Shown: positions 7,645 through 16,627 of the stretch, one piece after another
How positions within the stretch are numbered: the first letter of the stretch is position 1
Layout: each line of letters begins with the position of its first letter
Assembly: GCF_011170125.1 (NCBI RefSeq)
Contig: NZ_BLLN01000006.1
Location: forward strand, 1 to 64,000
Length of the DNA: 64,000 bases
Origin: Streptomyces diastaticus subsp. diastaticus
Lineage (GTDB): Bacteria > Actinomycetota > Actinomycetes > Streptomycetales > Streptomycetaceae
Reading direction: 5' to 3'
The notes under the pieces: model-generated
Databases searched by the model: none
The model's input: the letters and a program-made list of their open reading frames with translations, nothing else
What the model was told of the DNA's origin: nothing
Made by a program: the position numbers and the translations under genes

Positions 7645-8555
7645 GGGGTGACCCCTTCGTTTCCGAGTTTGTACAGGTATTCCGGAGTCTCCTCCGGGGC
7701 CAGCGCAAAGCTGGACATCGTGGAGAACGCTCGGGCGAAGCGTTCGATCTGGGCAGGCTTGTCGCTGGTGCTGAGGGCTCCCCAGGCGGTGTCCGTCTGG
7801 ACCACCGGCCGCAGAGGTTTCCTCAGGTTCAGGACTGCGAAGTCGTGCGTGGCGCGGTAGCCGCCACTGTTGAGGGGGAGGACCTGGATGCTGACGTGCG
7901 GAAGGCGGGAGAGCATCGCAAGTTCGTCCCACTGCTTGCGCATGATGTCTTGCCCTCCGACTCTCGCTCGTAGAGCTGCCTCACTGAGGATGGCGTGGAT
8001 GTACACGGGTTTCGGCTGTCTTTGCAGGACTCGCCGCTTGCGCTCGGCGCGGAGTTGGACGTGGGTGCGGATGAAGGTGTTCGTGGTGTCCGCAACATTC
8101 TGCTCCGCCTCGTAGAGGGCCTTGGCGTAGTCCTCGTGCTGAAGCAGTCCGTGCACGATCCCGGGGTGGTAGAGGTTGATCGATTCGGCGTCGGCCTCCA
8201 GGCCGACGAAGGCCGTCATGCTGGGCGACATCACGGGCCTGAAGGCCGTGGTCCAGTCCTCGTTGCTCCTGTCCTTCGACCAGAGCTCCATCACCCGTTC
8301 CTGCTGTTCCAGGTCATCGATTCCGTAGAGCTCTATCAGGGCTTTGAGCACAGGCTTCGTGCGGATACGGGCCTGACCGTTCTCGATCCGGACGAGGGTG
8401 TGCTCAGAAATCTTGAAGGGCTTGATGGACGGATGCGCCACGACGAACTTCCGTGTCATGGGCCGGCCGTCCACGAAGACCCGCTCGCGGGCCCCCTTGA
8501 GGTACAGGCCCAGCTCCGCACGGTTGGCTCCGCCGCTGCGCTCTTGACGACCCAT
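7641..8555 (-). CDS. XRE regulator with DUF5753-type domain
   Basis: ATG 8555, with AGGGGAAG about 8 nt upstream, gives 304 residues beginning MGRQERSGGANRAELG. The N-terminal region (about 5-70) is a helix-turn-helix containing SEHTLVRIENGQARI. The rest matches the DUF5753 ligand-type domain (YHPGIVHGLLQHEDYAKAL, then SIQVLPLNSGGYRA). It is translationally coupled to the DUF397 gene. It probably represses or activates its own promoter through the repeats at 8650-8690; that is inference. Confidence 0.9.
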   Translation of the reverse strand: MGRQERSGGANRAELGLYLKGARERVFVDGRPMTRKFVVAHPSIKPFKISEHTLVRIENGQARIRTKPVLKALIELYGIDDLEQQERVMELWSKDRSNEDWTTAFRPVMSPSMTAFVGLEADAESINLYHPGIVHGLLQHEDYAKALYEAEQNVADTTNTFIRTHVQLRAERKRRVLQRQPKPVYIHAILSEAALRARVGGQDIMRKQWDELAMLSRLPHVSIQVLPLNSGGYRATHDFAVLNLRKPLRPVVQTDTAWGALSTSDKPAQIERFARAFSTMSSFALAPEETPEYLYKLGNEGVTP

Positions 8556-8649
8556 GGCCCGAACTTCCCCTCTCAGTGACGCCCAGACAGATTGTGGCAT
8601 CGCGCTGCACATTGAGCGCCAGCCCAGCACATTCGCGCATATGCCATCT

Positions 8650-8690
8650 CAACTGCAAGCGCAATTGCGGTTGCAGTTTCGGTTGCAGCT
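8650..8690. promoter_or_regulatory. Clustered TTGCAG/CTGCAA repeats upstream of the XRE gene
   Basis: CAACTGCAA, an AATTGCGGTTGCAG segment and a second GGTTGCAGC occur within 41 nt, giving direct and inverted copies of one hexamer. The cluster is 95 nt upstream of the XRE start and 130 nt upstream of the divergent gene at 8821. It fits an operator for the adjacent regulator. Confidence 0.45.
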
Positions 8691-8820
8691 CACTGGCCGC
8701 GCCGCCCACGGTAGTTCAACAGGCGCTCAACACGTACCGGGACCGGCATAAGTCTTGGACTGCCGCATAGCGTCTGCTTTCACTTCATTCCGTGCGCATT
8801 CCCCGGCCCTGGAGGCTCCG

Positions 8821-9483
8821 ATGGGTACTGAGCAGGTGGCCGCCTGGCCGAGCTGCCGCGAGGCGGCCTGGGACGCCATCCCGTCGTACGAGCCGCCCGC
8901 GCTCTCGGAGGCGGACGAGCAGTTGGTCGACGCGCTCCTGAGCAGAGCACGGGTCGAGCTAGTCGACGGTGAGGCCGGCGCCGGGCCTGGTGACGGCTGG
9001 AAGCCCCGGCTGCCGGTACCGTCGCCTCCGGCACCGGTGCTGACCCGGCCGACCGCCGTGGCGGAGAGGATCGGCCCGCAGAGCTGGGGCGAGTGCGGGC
9101 CCGTCGAGCACTGGCACCTGCGTCGGCGCCGGGCCCGGATGTACGAGAACCGTGCGGGCGAGTTCGCGCGCCCGCCGGTCGTGCTCTACGCCCAGGCCAG
9201 CGTCGCGAGCGCGATGAACCGACCGACCAGGACGCTGGCTCACGTGCGGATGTGGTCGGAGGGCCGGTTCGGGGTCGTCGGCAACCTGTGGGACCAGCCC
9301 GGCTCCCGAGTCCAGCTCGACGAAGCGGTGCGCTGGTGCAGGCGTGGTCTCGCCCACGGCATCGTGGCGCTCTCCCCTCAGAGCGTCGCGGACACCCCCG
9401 CCGCGTACGAAGCCTGCCTCGACCGGCTCGAAGGGCCGGGCCACTTCATGCAGCACCCGCCGGTCGACTGGCGGCTGATGTGA
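8821..9483 (+). CDS. Hypothetical protein, first gene of an unknown operon
   Basis: ATG 8821, with CTGGAGG 6 nt upstream, gives 220 residues. An acidic N-terminal helix region (SEADEQLVDALLSRARVEL) precedes a basic middle and a C-terminal domain with RMWSEGRFGVVGNLWDQPG. I recognise no family. There are no membrane segments. It overlaps the next gene by 4 nt and opens a run of eight co-oriented genes. Confidence 0.7.
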   Translation: MGTEQVAAWPSCREAAWDAIPSYEPPALSEADEQLVDALLSRARVELVDGEAGAGPGDGWKPRLPVPSPPAPVLTRPTAVAERIGPQSWGECGPVEHWHLRRRRARMYENRAGEFARPPVVLYAQASVASAMNRPTRTLAHVRMWSEGRFGVVGNLWDQPGSRVQLDEAVRWCRRGLAHGIVALSPQSVADTPAAYEACLDRLEGPGHFMQHPPVDWRLM

Positions 9484-10013
9484 CAGCGCTCACGGCCGAC
9501 CCCAAGGCCATCGCCGCGATTGCCGCCGACCAGCCGCCGTCCGAGGAACCAGCGGACCGGCACCTCCTCGCACTGATCCGGGCCCTGCTGGCGACCGAGA
9601 AGGCGGGAGGGGAGGCGCGGGCCGCGATGCCCCTCGGCGGGACCTTCGACCTGGTGGTCACCAGCGACGGCATGGCCGCCGCGCGGGCTCTGCGCGCGAT
9701 GGACGAGGTCCAGGGCGTCACGGCCGGCGTGGTCCGGCTGCCGGCGCCGGGCCTGCTGCTGTGGTGCGTGCCGCCCGGTACCGCCGCCGGCTGGGCCGGG
9801 CACCCGGCGGCGCTGTGCGTCGGGGCTCCGTACGCGGTGCCGCTGCCCGGCCCCGGCGCGGACTCGGGCCCCGGCCCCTACTGGGCGCGGCCCTTCGCCG
9901 CCGCGCAGCGGGTGCCGCCCGGGCCGCTGCGGGCGCTGCTCACCGAGTACGGGCCGCCGCCGCCCCACGACCGCGTCGCCGCCAGCGGGCTGATCACCAT
10001 CAGCCCCTCCTGA
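9480..10013 (+). CDS. Hypothetical protein
   Basis: GTG 9480 overlaps the previous stop and gives 177 residues. The protein starts with an alanine-rich helical region and continues with a domain containing LGGTFDLVVTSDGM and a Gly/Pro-rich end (GPGADSGPGPYWARPF). The family is not recognised. A longer upstream frame overlapping the previous gene is ignored. Confidence 0.65.
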   Translation: MTALTADPKAIAAIAADQPPSEEPADRHLLALIRALLATEKAGGEARAAMPLGGTFDLVVTSDGMAAARALRAMDEVQGVTAGVVRLPAPGLLLWCVPPGTAAGWAGHPAALCVGAPYAVPLPGPGADSGPGPYWARPFAAAQRVPPGPLRALLTEYGPPPPHDRVAASGLITISPS

Positions 10014-10101
10014 TCCTCCCGGCCCCCGGGTCGACCGCCTCCGTCCCCCCGTCGGAGCGTCCCCGGCGGGCCGGGAGTCCCAACTCGAAAGGCCCACCCC
10101 C

Positions 10102-10719
10102 ATGGACCACCCGCCCCTTTTCCTCCTCGGCAGGGCTCTGAGAGCCGCCCGCCTCGGCAACAGCGACATGCGCGGGTTCGGAACGCCGAACGTCGTGGCG
10201 CGCCTCGACCGGACCGCGCTGGCGGCGTACGTCCGGGCCCCGGTGAAGACCCCTCCCGAGGTGCTGCTGGAGCTGCTGGGTGTGGAGCCGGTCGCCGTGG
10301 TGCGTGTGATGGCCTGGGACCGCGGCGGCGTGCCGTGGGTGACCTGCGCCCTGCGGAGCGACGCCGCCCGGGCCCTGGCGCGCCGTGTGCTGGACGCGCT
10401 CACCGACGCGCAGGCCGCCGCGCTTCGTCTGGGCGACGCTATCGACGCCCTTGCGCCGGTGGGGGGCCCGGAAGAGGCCGACGTCAGCGCCACGTCGTAC
10501 CGGCCGGGCGCCGTCACCGTGGACATCCCGCCCGCGTCCATGCACTTCCTCCCGCGCATCGTCACGGCCACGGAACCCGACCGGGTCGAGATCAGCCAGC
10601 ACCCCCTCGGGGGGCTTCACGTCGAGTTGACGGTCGACCAGGCTGACCGGCTCACCACGGCGCTGCTGTCGGCCGCGGCGCCCTCGGCCGAGCCCGGGGA
10701 GCAGGGGACGGCCTCGTGA
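10102..10719 (+). CDS. Hypothetical protein
   Basis: ATG 10102, with GAAAGG about 9 nt upstream, gives 205 residues. Strand-rich segments are seen (VLLELLGVEPVAVVRVMAW, GGLHVELTVDQADRL). No motif is recognised and there is no signal or membrane segment. The stop overlaps the next gene by 4 nt (GTGA), so the two are coupled. Confidence 0.65.
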   Translation: MDHPPLFLLGRALRAARLGNSDMRGFGTPNVVARLDRTALAAYVRAPVKTPPEVLLELLGVEPVAVVRVMAWDRGGVPWVTCALRSDAARALARRVLDALTDAQAAALRLGDAIDALAPVGGPEEADVSATSYRPGAVTVDIPPASMHFLPRIVTATEPDRVEISQHPLGGLHVELTVDQADRLTTALLSAAAPSAEPGEQGTAS

Positions 10720-11294
10720 GCGCCGCCAGCATGATTGCCGTCGAACAGGCCGTGCCGTGGCCGGCCGTGCAGCGGGTGGAACGGGCTGCGGTGCGGATCG
10801 ACACCGTGCAGGTCTGTCTGCCCCCGCCGGCGATGTGCCTGCCCGACTTCCGGTCCTGGGCCGCGCACCGGATGAACCGGACGCCCCCCGCCGGCCGTGT
10901 GTACGAGGTCCCGGAGGCGGTGGTGCACTGGTACGCGCCGGTGTCGGTCCTCAAGCGCGGCTGCCTGGCGCCGGGTACGGACGCCGACCGGTACATGATC
11001 GCCGGCCAGCTCAGGTTCATGCTCTGGCAGATACGCCGTGAGCGGCTGGTCTTCCACCTGGTGCCCGAACCGACCGCCGGCGCCGGCCACCTCGACGGGC
11101 TCACGGCCTACTACGAGGCAGGCGACGCGGACCCGCTCCTGGTCTACGACCGCCTCCACGAGGTCACCGCCGTGTCCCCGGCATCCCGCACCACCGCCGC
11201 CGGCGCCTTCACCGAGTTCGAACGCGCCGCCCTTCCCGACTTCACCGGCGCGGTCATGCTCCAAAGCCACCTCAACAGCGTCTCCCCGGAGTAA
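10716..11294 (+). CDS. Hypothetical protein with VHWYA motif (paralogue 1)
   Basis: The 192-residue protein contains AVVHWYAPVSVL, a long helix RYMIAGQLRFMLWQIRRERL and DPLLVYDRLHEVTAVS. The next gene has the same blocks in the same order (VVHWYAHPATL, LLLLRQIDHLRHL, QSVLAHDIGPSVREIADVS), so the two are paralogues from a tandem duplication. The family is not recognised. The helical block and acidic ends suggest a small regulatory or sensor protein, without proof. Confidence 0.7.
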   Translation: MSAASMIAVEQAVPWPAVQRVERAAVRIDTVQVCLPPPAMCLPDFRSWAAHRMNRTPPAGRVYEVPEAVVHWYAPVSVLKRGCLAPGTDADRYMIAGQLRFMLWQIRRERLVFHLVPEPTAGAGHLDGLTAYYEAGDADPLLVYDRLHEVTAVSPASRTTAAGAFTEFERAALPDFTGAVMLQSHLNSVSPE

Positions 11295-11297
11295 CCC

Positions 11298-12140
11298 ATG
11301 GCCCTCACTGCCCCGTTCGGCCCCGGCCCCAGTCGTCCCCTGCCCGCGGTGAAGACGACGCTCAGCCTGGCCGAGGCGCGGGACCTGGACACCGGCTCCC
11401 CCAAGATCGAGGTGGTGAGCCTGACGGTCCCGCCGCCGATGATCCGCCAGCCGGCGTACCACACCTGGGCGCGCTCACGCGTCGCCTCGCCCTGGCCGAT
11501 GCGCACCCACCAGCCGGTCGGCGTCGTCCACTGGTACGCCCACCCCGCGACCCTCGCCCACGCGTTCTCCCTGCACAAGGAGACCGGCGACCCGTCGCAC
11601 TACCTGCCCAGGCCCGAGCCGGAGCAGCGGCTGCTCCTCCTGCGGCAGATCGACCACCTGCGGCACCTGATCACGCTCGGCAAACTGGGCATCCGCCTCT
11701 TCCCTGCCGGGACCGAAGCCTCGCCGGACGCTGACGGGGTCACCCTCTACCACCGCCACCAGGGCCAGTCGGTCCTGGCGCACGACATCGGGCCGTCGGT
11801 CCGCGAGATCGCCGACGTCTCGCGGCCCGACGTCCTCGGCTGGCTGAATCAGATCCGCGAAGCCGCCGGGCCCCCCGAGGAGGGCGCCGAACTACTGGCC
11901 GAGCAGTACCGGGCGATGGCCAAAGCGGTGTGCGGGCCGGGCTGGCGGTGCCCGCACACGCCCTGCTGCCCGGACCCGTCCGCCCCCGACGCCGAGGCCG
12001 CAGAGCTGCTGATCGTCCACGACGAGCAGGGGTGGGGACGCCGCTGTAACGGCGTCTTCAGCTTCGCCGACTCCGGACGCCTCGGGCCCGGTGGCCAGGT
12101 CGTCGCGCCGCACCGCCCTCTCCCCCGCACCACCCGCTGA
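11298..12140 (+). CDS. Hypothetical protein with VHWYA motif (paralogue 2)
   Basis: ATG 11298 has GGAG 6 nt upstream; the protein is 280 residues. It shares the VHWYA block, helix and DIGPSVREIADVS block with the upstream gene. It adds a C-terminal extension containing CGPGWRCPHTPCCPD, a Cys/His-rich cluster that could bind zinc, followed by SADAEAAELLIVHDEQG-like acidic sequence. The function is unknown. It starts 3 nt after the previous stop. Confidence 0.7.
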   Translation: MALTAPFGPGPSRPLPAVKTTLSLAEARDLDTGSPKIEVVSLTVPPPMIRQPAYHTWARSRVASPWPMRTHQPVGVVHWYAHPATLAHAFSLHKETGDPSHYLPRPEPEQRLLLLRQIDHLRHLITLGKLGIRLFPAGTEASPDADGVTLYHRHQGQSVLAHDIGPSVREIADVSRPDVLGWLNQIREAAGPPEEGAELLAEQYRAMAKAVCGPGWRCPHTPCCPDPSAPDAEAAELLIVHDEQGWGRRCNGVFSFADSGRLGPGGQVVAPHRPLPRTTR

Positions 12141-12154
12141 CAGGAATGCCGTAC

Positions 12155-12877
12155 ATGAAGCCGATGACCGCCACCGACGTCCTTCCGGCGTCCGTCCCGC
12201 CCGACGGCCTCCAGAGCTGCGCCGGGGACGGCCAGTTCACCAGGGTCCGCGCCGGAACGCGGAGCCTGCTGCGGGCCCTGTTCGGAGTGGGTGACTCGGA
12301 CAGTCCCGGCGAGGAGCTGAGCAGGCTGCTCGCCACCGAGATTCCCCGGGCGAAGCTGCGGCCGATGGACCGGGAGGCGTCCACGGTCGAGCTCACCGTG
12401 CCCGCGGGCGATGACGCGCGGCTCGCGCAGCTCGCCTACACGCACCTGGACGAACCCCGCCGCGCGCTGCTCTGTCTCCAGGTCGCCCTGCGCACCGTGG
12501 GGCTGGCCGTGCCCACCGAGGCCCGTCCCGCGGAGAAGGTCCGGGTCGGCGCCCTCGACACCCGGGGCCTGCTCTCCCTTCTCCCTCCTCGGCATCAGCA
12601 CGCCTGCGCCGTCCAGGTGGCGACCAGCCACGGCTGGTCGCGGGAGAGCTGCATCGCGGCTGCGGACTTCCTCGCCGACGGCGACCAGGGCGTCGTCTCC
12701 GCTCTCGCGGCCGCCGTCGACCAGCTCCTGGCCGAAGCCGGCGTGAGGGCGGTCACCGACGCCACCCCCGCAGGCGCATGCACCACGGCCACGTACGAGA
12801 CCGTCCTCCCCTCGGAAGCGGCCCGGGCCCTCGCCGGGAGCCTGGAACTGCGCGAGGTCCAGCGCGATGCCCGGTAG
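12155..12877 (+). CDS. Hypothetical protein
   Basis: ATG 12155 is preferred over ATG 12146 because AGGA at 12142-12145 is well spaced only for the former. The protein has 240 residues. The C-terminal half shows two similar segments with SRESCIAAADFLADGDQG and TYETVLPSEAARALAGSLE. No known motif is recognised. The 3' end overlaps a small membrane-protein gene by 11 nt. Confidence 0.65.
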   Translation: MKPMTATDVLPASVPPDGLQSCAGDGQFTRVRAGTRSLLRALFGVGDSDSPGEELSRLLATEIPRAKLRPMDREASTVELTVPAGDDARLAQLAYTHLDEPRRALLCLQVALRTVGLAVPTEARPAEKVRVGALDTRGLLSLLPPRHQHACAVQVATSHGWSRESCIAAADFLADGDQGVVSALAAAVDQLLAEAGVRAVTDATPAGACTTATYETVLPSEAARALAGSLELREVQRDAR

Positions 12878-13022
12878 CGCGAAGACCGCCCTGGTCCTCG
12901 GCCTGGGCATCGGCGGCACGATCGCCCTGGCGCTGCTGGGCGCGTTCGCCTCGCTCGTGCGCGCCGTGGCCCGCGCGGAGAACGAGGAAGACCCCGGCCG
13001 CCAGGAAGGGCTGCGGAGATGA
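12867..13022 (+). CDS. Small single-pass membrane protein (51 residues)
   Basis: ATG 12867 opens a 51-codon frame inside the end of the previous gene, with AGGTCC upstream. Residues about 6-30 form one hydrophobic segment (TALVLGLGIGGTIALALLG), followed by a charged tail (RAVARAENEEDPGRQ). The stop overlaps the next ATG (ATGA). Both overlaps and the clear membrane segment support a real gene. Confidence 0.65.
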   Translation: MPGSAKTALVLGLGIGGTIALALLGAFASLVRAVARAENEEDPGRQEGLRR

Positions 13023-13597
13023 CGTACGCCGCCCGGCGCGCCGGAGAGACACCACTGCCCCTCGCCATCACGGTCGACGATGACGGCGTCCGCTACACCG
13101 ACGCCTTTCACAACGCCGTGATGCGCGACATCGACAGCGTCCTGTGGCAGGCGACCGGACCCGCCGACGGCCCGCCCGTGCACGGCGACCCGCTCCACCC
13201 CGGGCGGCAGCGCGACGCCATGGAACACCTGTGGTGCGCAGAGTGCGGCCGCCCGCCCGGGCGGACCGGCGACGGCGTGCCGTGGGTCCTCGCCGCCCCC
13301 ACGCCCGCGCCCACCTGGGAGGGCGTCTATGCCGAGGTGCCGCCCATCTGCGACACCTGCCTCGACCGTGTTCTGGGCACCTGCCCCTCCCTTCGTGCCG
13401 GCCACGTCGTGCTGCGCGTCCACGAGGCGCCCGTCGTCGGCTACCGCGGCACGCTCCACCCCCGCCCCAAGCAGACCGGCCAGCCCGAGGCCGACACCTT
13501 CGTCCCCCTCATCAGCGACGACTGCCGCTACCTCATCGCAACCTCTCTCGTGCGCCAGCTGTTCGGCTGCACGGTGATCACCAGCCACCACCCCTAG
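13019..13597 (+). CDS. Hypothetical protein with paired CxxC motifs
   Basis: The 192-residue protein contains WCAECGRPPG and, about 40 residues on, ICDTCLDR, a likely zinc-ribbon site. The C-terminus has SDDCRYLIATSLVRQLFGC. It is translationally coupled to the small membrane protein and ends the unknown operon. The family is not recognised. Confidence 0.7.
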   Translation: MTYAARRAGETPLPLAITVDDDGVRYTDAFHNAVMRDIDSVLWQATGPADGPPVHGDPLHPGRQRDAMEHLWCAECGRPPGRTGDGVPWVLAAPTPAPTWEGVYAEVPPICDTCLDRVLGTCPSLRAGHVVLRVHEAPVVGYRGTLHPRPKQTGQPEADTFVPLISDDCRYLIATSLVRQLFGCTVITSHHP

Positions 13598-13758
13598 ACC
13601 ATCCCGGGCCGCCCCCTCCCTTCGTGCCGCGGCCCGGGAACCGAGGGCACCGCACCCTGGCAGGGGCGCGGTACCCGCACGGCCGCCGCGCCCTGGCCGG
13701 GGCGCGGCGGCCGCCACCCCGCCGAGTCCCCGTCAACCCGCCCGAGGAACGCCTTCCC

Positions 13759-14649
13759 GTGTCCGACTTCACCACCGACGCCGCCCGGGCCACCGCGCTG
13801 GGCCGCGTCCTCGGCGCCCGCCTGCGCCACCTGCGCACCGACGCGGGCACCAGCCTCGACGCTGTCGCCCGCCGCCTCGGCGTCAGCAGCCACACCATCG
13901 GCCGGATCGAGCGGGGCCTCCACCCGCCGCGCGAGGACCAGATCGCGCGCCTCCTCGACCACTACCAGGTCCCGGACGACGAACAACGCGCGGCCGCCGA
14001 GCTGCTCAGGCAGGACCAGACCAGCGAGGGGCAGTACCAGGTGGCCGACGCGCTCCCCGGCTGGCTCGCCCGGGCCACCGGCGTCGAGCGGACCGCCTCC
14101 CACCTCCACGCCTACACCCTCCACCACTTCCCCGCGCCCGTGCAGACCCCGGAGTACGCCCGGGCCCTCGCCGGCGCCGCCTACCCGGAACGGTCCCTGG
14201 CCGCCAACGCGGACCACATCCTCCGGCGCGTCGACCGGTCCCGCCTCCTCAAGCTCAGCCCGCGCGCCACCTGCGTCGTCATCATCGACGAAGCCCTCCT
14301 CCTTCGCGCCCCCGCGGATGCCGCGGTGCACCGCCGGCAGCTCCAGCACCTCCACGCGCTGACCGCCGACAACCACAACGTCCACATCGGCATACGCCGG
14401 CTCTCCGCTCCCGCGCCCATCCCGCTGCCCTCCCACGGCTCCGTCACCTACTGCGCGCGGGGCCGCGGCCCGGACGACGACCTGGTCCTCGCGGAGACCC
14501 TCCACGGCGCCCACCACTTCGCCGCCAGCGTGGCCGCCGAGTACCGCGAAACCCTGTTCCAGCTCACCCGGTGCGCCACCGACCGCCCCAAGACCCTCGC
14601 CATCCTCCAGCGGCACATCGACCACCTGCCCGCACCGGCCCGCATCTGA
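13759..14649 (+). CDS. XRE regulator with DUF5753-type domain
   Basis: GTG 13759, with GAGGAA about 8 nt upstream, gives 296 residues; the longer open frame is not coding upstream. Residues about 15-75 form a helix-turn-helix (LDAVARRLGVSSHTIGRIE). The remainder has DUF5753 features (PAPVQTPEYARALAGAAYPE and a strand-rich core). It has no DUF397 partner next to it, unlike the regulator at 7641. It probably senses an unknown signal and controls the unknown operon or the genes that follow. Confidence 0.85.
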   Translation: MSDFTTDAARATALGRVLGARLRHLRTDAGTSLDAVARRLGVSSHTIGRIERGLHPPREDQIARLLDHYQVPDDEQRAAAELLRQDQTSEGQYQVADALPGWLARATGVERTASHLHAYTLHHFPAPVQTPEYARALAGAAYPERSLAANADHILRRVDRSRLLKLSPRATCVVIIDEALLLRAPADAAVHRRQLQHLHALTADNHNVHIGIRRLSAPAPIPLPSHGSVTYCARGRGPDDDLVLAETLHGAHHFAASVAAEYRETLFQLTRCATDRPKTLAILQRHIDHLPAPARI

Positions 14650-14705
14650 CCCCGGACCGCCCAGCACCGGCTGCTCCACTCCCCCTGACCAGGAAGGACC
14701 ACCGC

Positions 14706-15542
14706 ATGGACGACACCCTGACGATCATGTCCATGAACATCCGGGACGGCGCCCATGGGCACCTCGCCGAACTCGCCGCCCTGATCGCCGCGCAGGACCC
14801 CGACATCGTCGGGCTCCAGGAGGCCAAGGGCTGGCGGCGCCCCTGGTACTCCCCCCTTCGCCACGGAAAGGCACTGCGCACCGTGATGGAGGCGACTGGC
14901 CTGCGGGTGGCCATCTACACGCCCAGCCGCACCCACGGCTGCGACCTCGTCACCCTCGTCAGCCCCCGCATCCAGCCCACCGGATACCGGCGAAACGTCG
15001 GCGAAGGGCACCTTCACCACGGGGCGTCCCGGTTCCGGTTCACGCTCGAAGGGCGGCCGAAGGAGGAGGTCTGGGAGCACCTGAACACCCACTTCTCCCC
15101 CTTCTCGGGAGCCCACCGGCTGATCGAGGCCAGTTGGCTGACCGAGTACGCCGGGGCCCCGCGCCGCCTCCTGACCGGCGACCTGAACTCGGACCTCCCC
15201 GAAAAGTGGGGCGGCATCGCCGACCCGCTGAACTGGGACGGACTGATCCCCCCGAACCTGCGCTCACGGCACCTGCGACCCGGCCCCGGACACCAGCCGT
15301 CCGACCGAGACGCCACGGCCCTGCTGATCGAAGCCGGCTGGCGCAGCGCACACCTCGACCACGTCCGCCAGGCCACCGTGGGCCACTGGCACGGCAGCGA
15401 GAGCTGGGAGCACGCGCCGGACCACATACTTGTCAGCTCCGACCTCGCCGCCGATGTCCTGCGCCACGAGACGCTCAGGCCCCCTCCGGGCGTGGAACCC
15501 TTCAGCGACCACCACGCCATCGTCGCCACCCTCGCCATCTGA
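14706..15542 (+). CDS. Endonuclease/exonuclease/phosphatase-fold protein
   Basis: ATG 14706, after AGGAAGGA, gives 278 residues. Motifs in order are MSMNIRDG, DPDIVGLQEA with the metal-binding Glu, TGDLNSD, and the C-terminal SDHHAIV with catalytic Asp and His. This is the complete EEP active-site set. Family members cleave phosphodiesters in DNA, RNA or lipids. No signal peptide is seen. It follows the XRE gene by 56 nt and may share its transcript. Confidence 0.85.
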   Translation: MDDTLTIMSMNIRDGAHGHLAELAALIAAQDPDIVGLQEAKGWRRPWYSPLRHGKALRTVMEATGLRVAIYTPSRTHGCDLVTLVSPRIQPTGYRRNVGEGHLHHGASRFRFTLEGRPKEEVWEHLNTHFSPFSGAHRLIEASWLTEYAGAPRRLLTGDLNSDLPEKWGGIADPLNWDGLIPPNLRSRHLRPGPGHQPSDRDATALLIEAGWRSAHLDHVRQATVGHWHGSESWEHAPDHILVSSDLAADVLRHETLRPPPGVEPFSDHHAIVATLAI

Positions 15543-15655
15543 ACACGCCCCGTCGGGGCAGAGCGCTCGCGCAGCGTTCGCCCCGGCGCCACGACCGAGT
15601 CCTTGCTACCGCGCCCAGCGGGACGCCCGGCTCGACACCACCGGGAGAACCGCAC

Positions 15656-16333
15656 GTGACCACCGCCCGCATCGCGCTCTTCAGCATCGACCACGCCCTC
15701 ACCGACCGACAGACCGCCTTCGAACTGTGGGCCGGGGAGTTCGCCGCCGAGTACGCCGATGAGGTCGCTGCCAACTGCCCCGAGATCGAGCCGACCTGGC
15801 TGCGGGTCGCTGACCGCGCCTGTGCCGACCGCGTCGAGTACTTCACGCTGCTCCGCGCCCGCTATGGCCTGGACCGATCCGTCGACCACCTCCACGCCGG
15901 CTACCGGCGCCGCCTCGCGGAGCTGGTCCCCCACCGGCCCGAGGTCACCGCTGCCCTCACCGACCTGAAGGAGGCGGGATGGACTCTGGGGGCCATCACC
16001 GGCGGCGAGCGCGCCACCCAGATCCGCAAACTGCACACCGCACAGCTCGATCACCTCGTCGACGCGGTGATCACCACCGGTGACTCCGACCTCTGCGAAG
16101 CCAGGGGCGATCTGATGCGCAAGGCCGTCGAGGACCTCGATGCCGCCCCCCATGCTGAGGTCTGGCTGGTCAGCGATTTCGCGACCGATGTCGTCGGGGC
16201 GCACACCGCCGGGCTCGGCTCTGTCTGGATCAGCCGCGGCCGGACGCTCGCCCCCGGCGATCCGCAGCCCGAACGCGTCTGCGAAACCGTCGTGGAGGCA
16301 ACCCGCTGGCTCGCCGCCGCATGCCCCAGGTGA
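15656..16333 (+). CDS. HAD-superfamily hydrolase-like protein
   Basis: GTG 15656 gives 225 residues. Motif I is FSIDHALTD: the nucleophile Asp is present but the +2 Asp used by phosphatases is Ala. Motif II (AITGG), Lys in MRKAVED and motif IV (LVSDFATDVVGAHTAG) are present. Loss of the +2 Asp argues against a standard phosphatase and allows a dehalogenase-like or non-catalytic role. It lies 113 nt after the EEP gene, with a short GCCCC/GGGGC hairpin between them. Confidence 0.8.
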   Translation: MTTARIALFSIDHALTDRQTAFELWAGEFAAEYADEVAANCPEIEPTWLRVADRACADRVEYFTLLRARYGLDRSVDHLHAGYRRRLAELVPHRPEVTAALTDLKEAGWTLGAITGGERATQIRKLHTAQLDHLVDAVITTGDSDLCEARGDLMRKAVEDLDAAPHAEVWLVSDFATDVVGAHTAGLGSVWISRGRTLAPGDPQPERVCETVVEATRWLAAACPR

Positions 16334-16627
16334 CCAAGCAGGCGGACCTCCTCGAACTGCTCCCCCTCACACTCCGGCATCGACCAGCGGCCCCCATGCC
16401 CGTCTTCTGTTCTCGACCGCATCGAAGTCATCGTCCTGCTCGTCCCCGGCGTGCACCGGGGCGCTCACTCCTCGGCCGTCGCCGCGCACCTCGACGTGGT
16501 GGAGGCCCTGACCTCGCGGGCCGGTCGCGCCCGACCCGAAGGCGTACTGGAGCTGGTTGTCGCGCGCAACGGCGTCCGCTGGCCGCGGAGATGAGGGGGT
16601 TGGTGCGGCAATGACGTCTCGGAGGGG
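16334..16627. other. Gap without intact gene
   Basis: One plus-strand stretch (about 16420-16595) reads like protein (VIVLLVPGVHRGAHSSAVAAH, then EGVLELVVARNGVRW before a stop) but has no start. It is probably the tail of a lost gene. Nothing else is visible. Confidence 0.4.
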
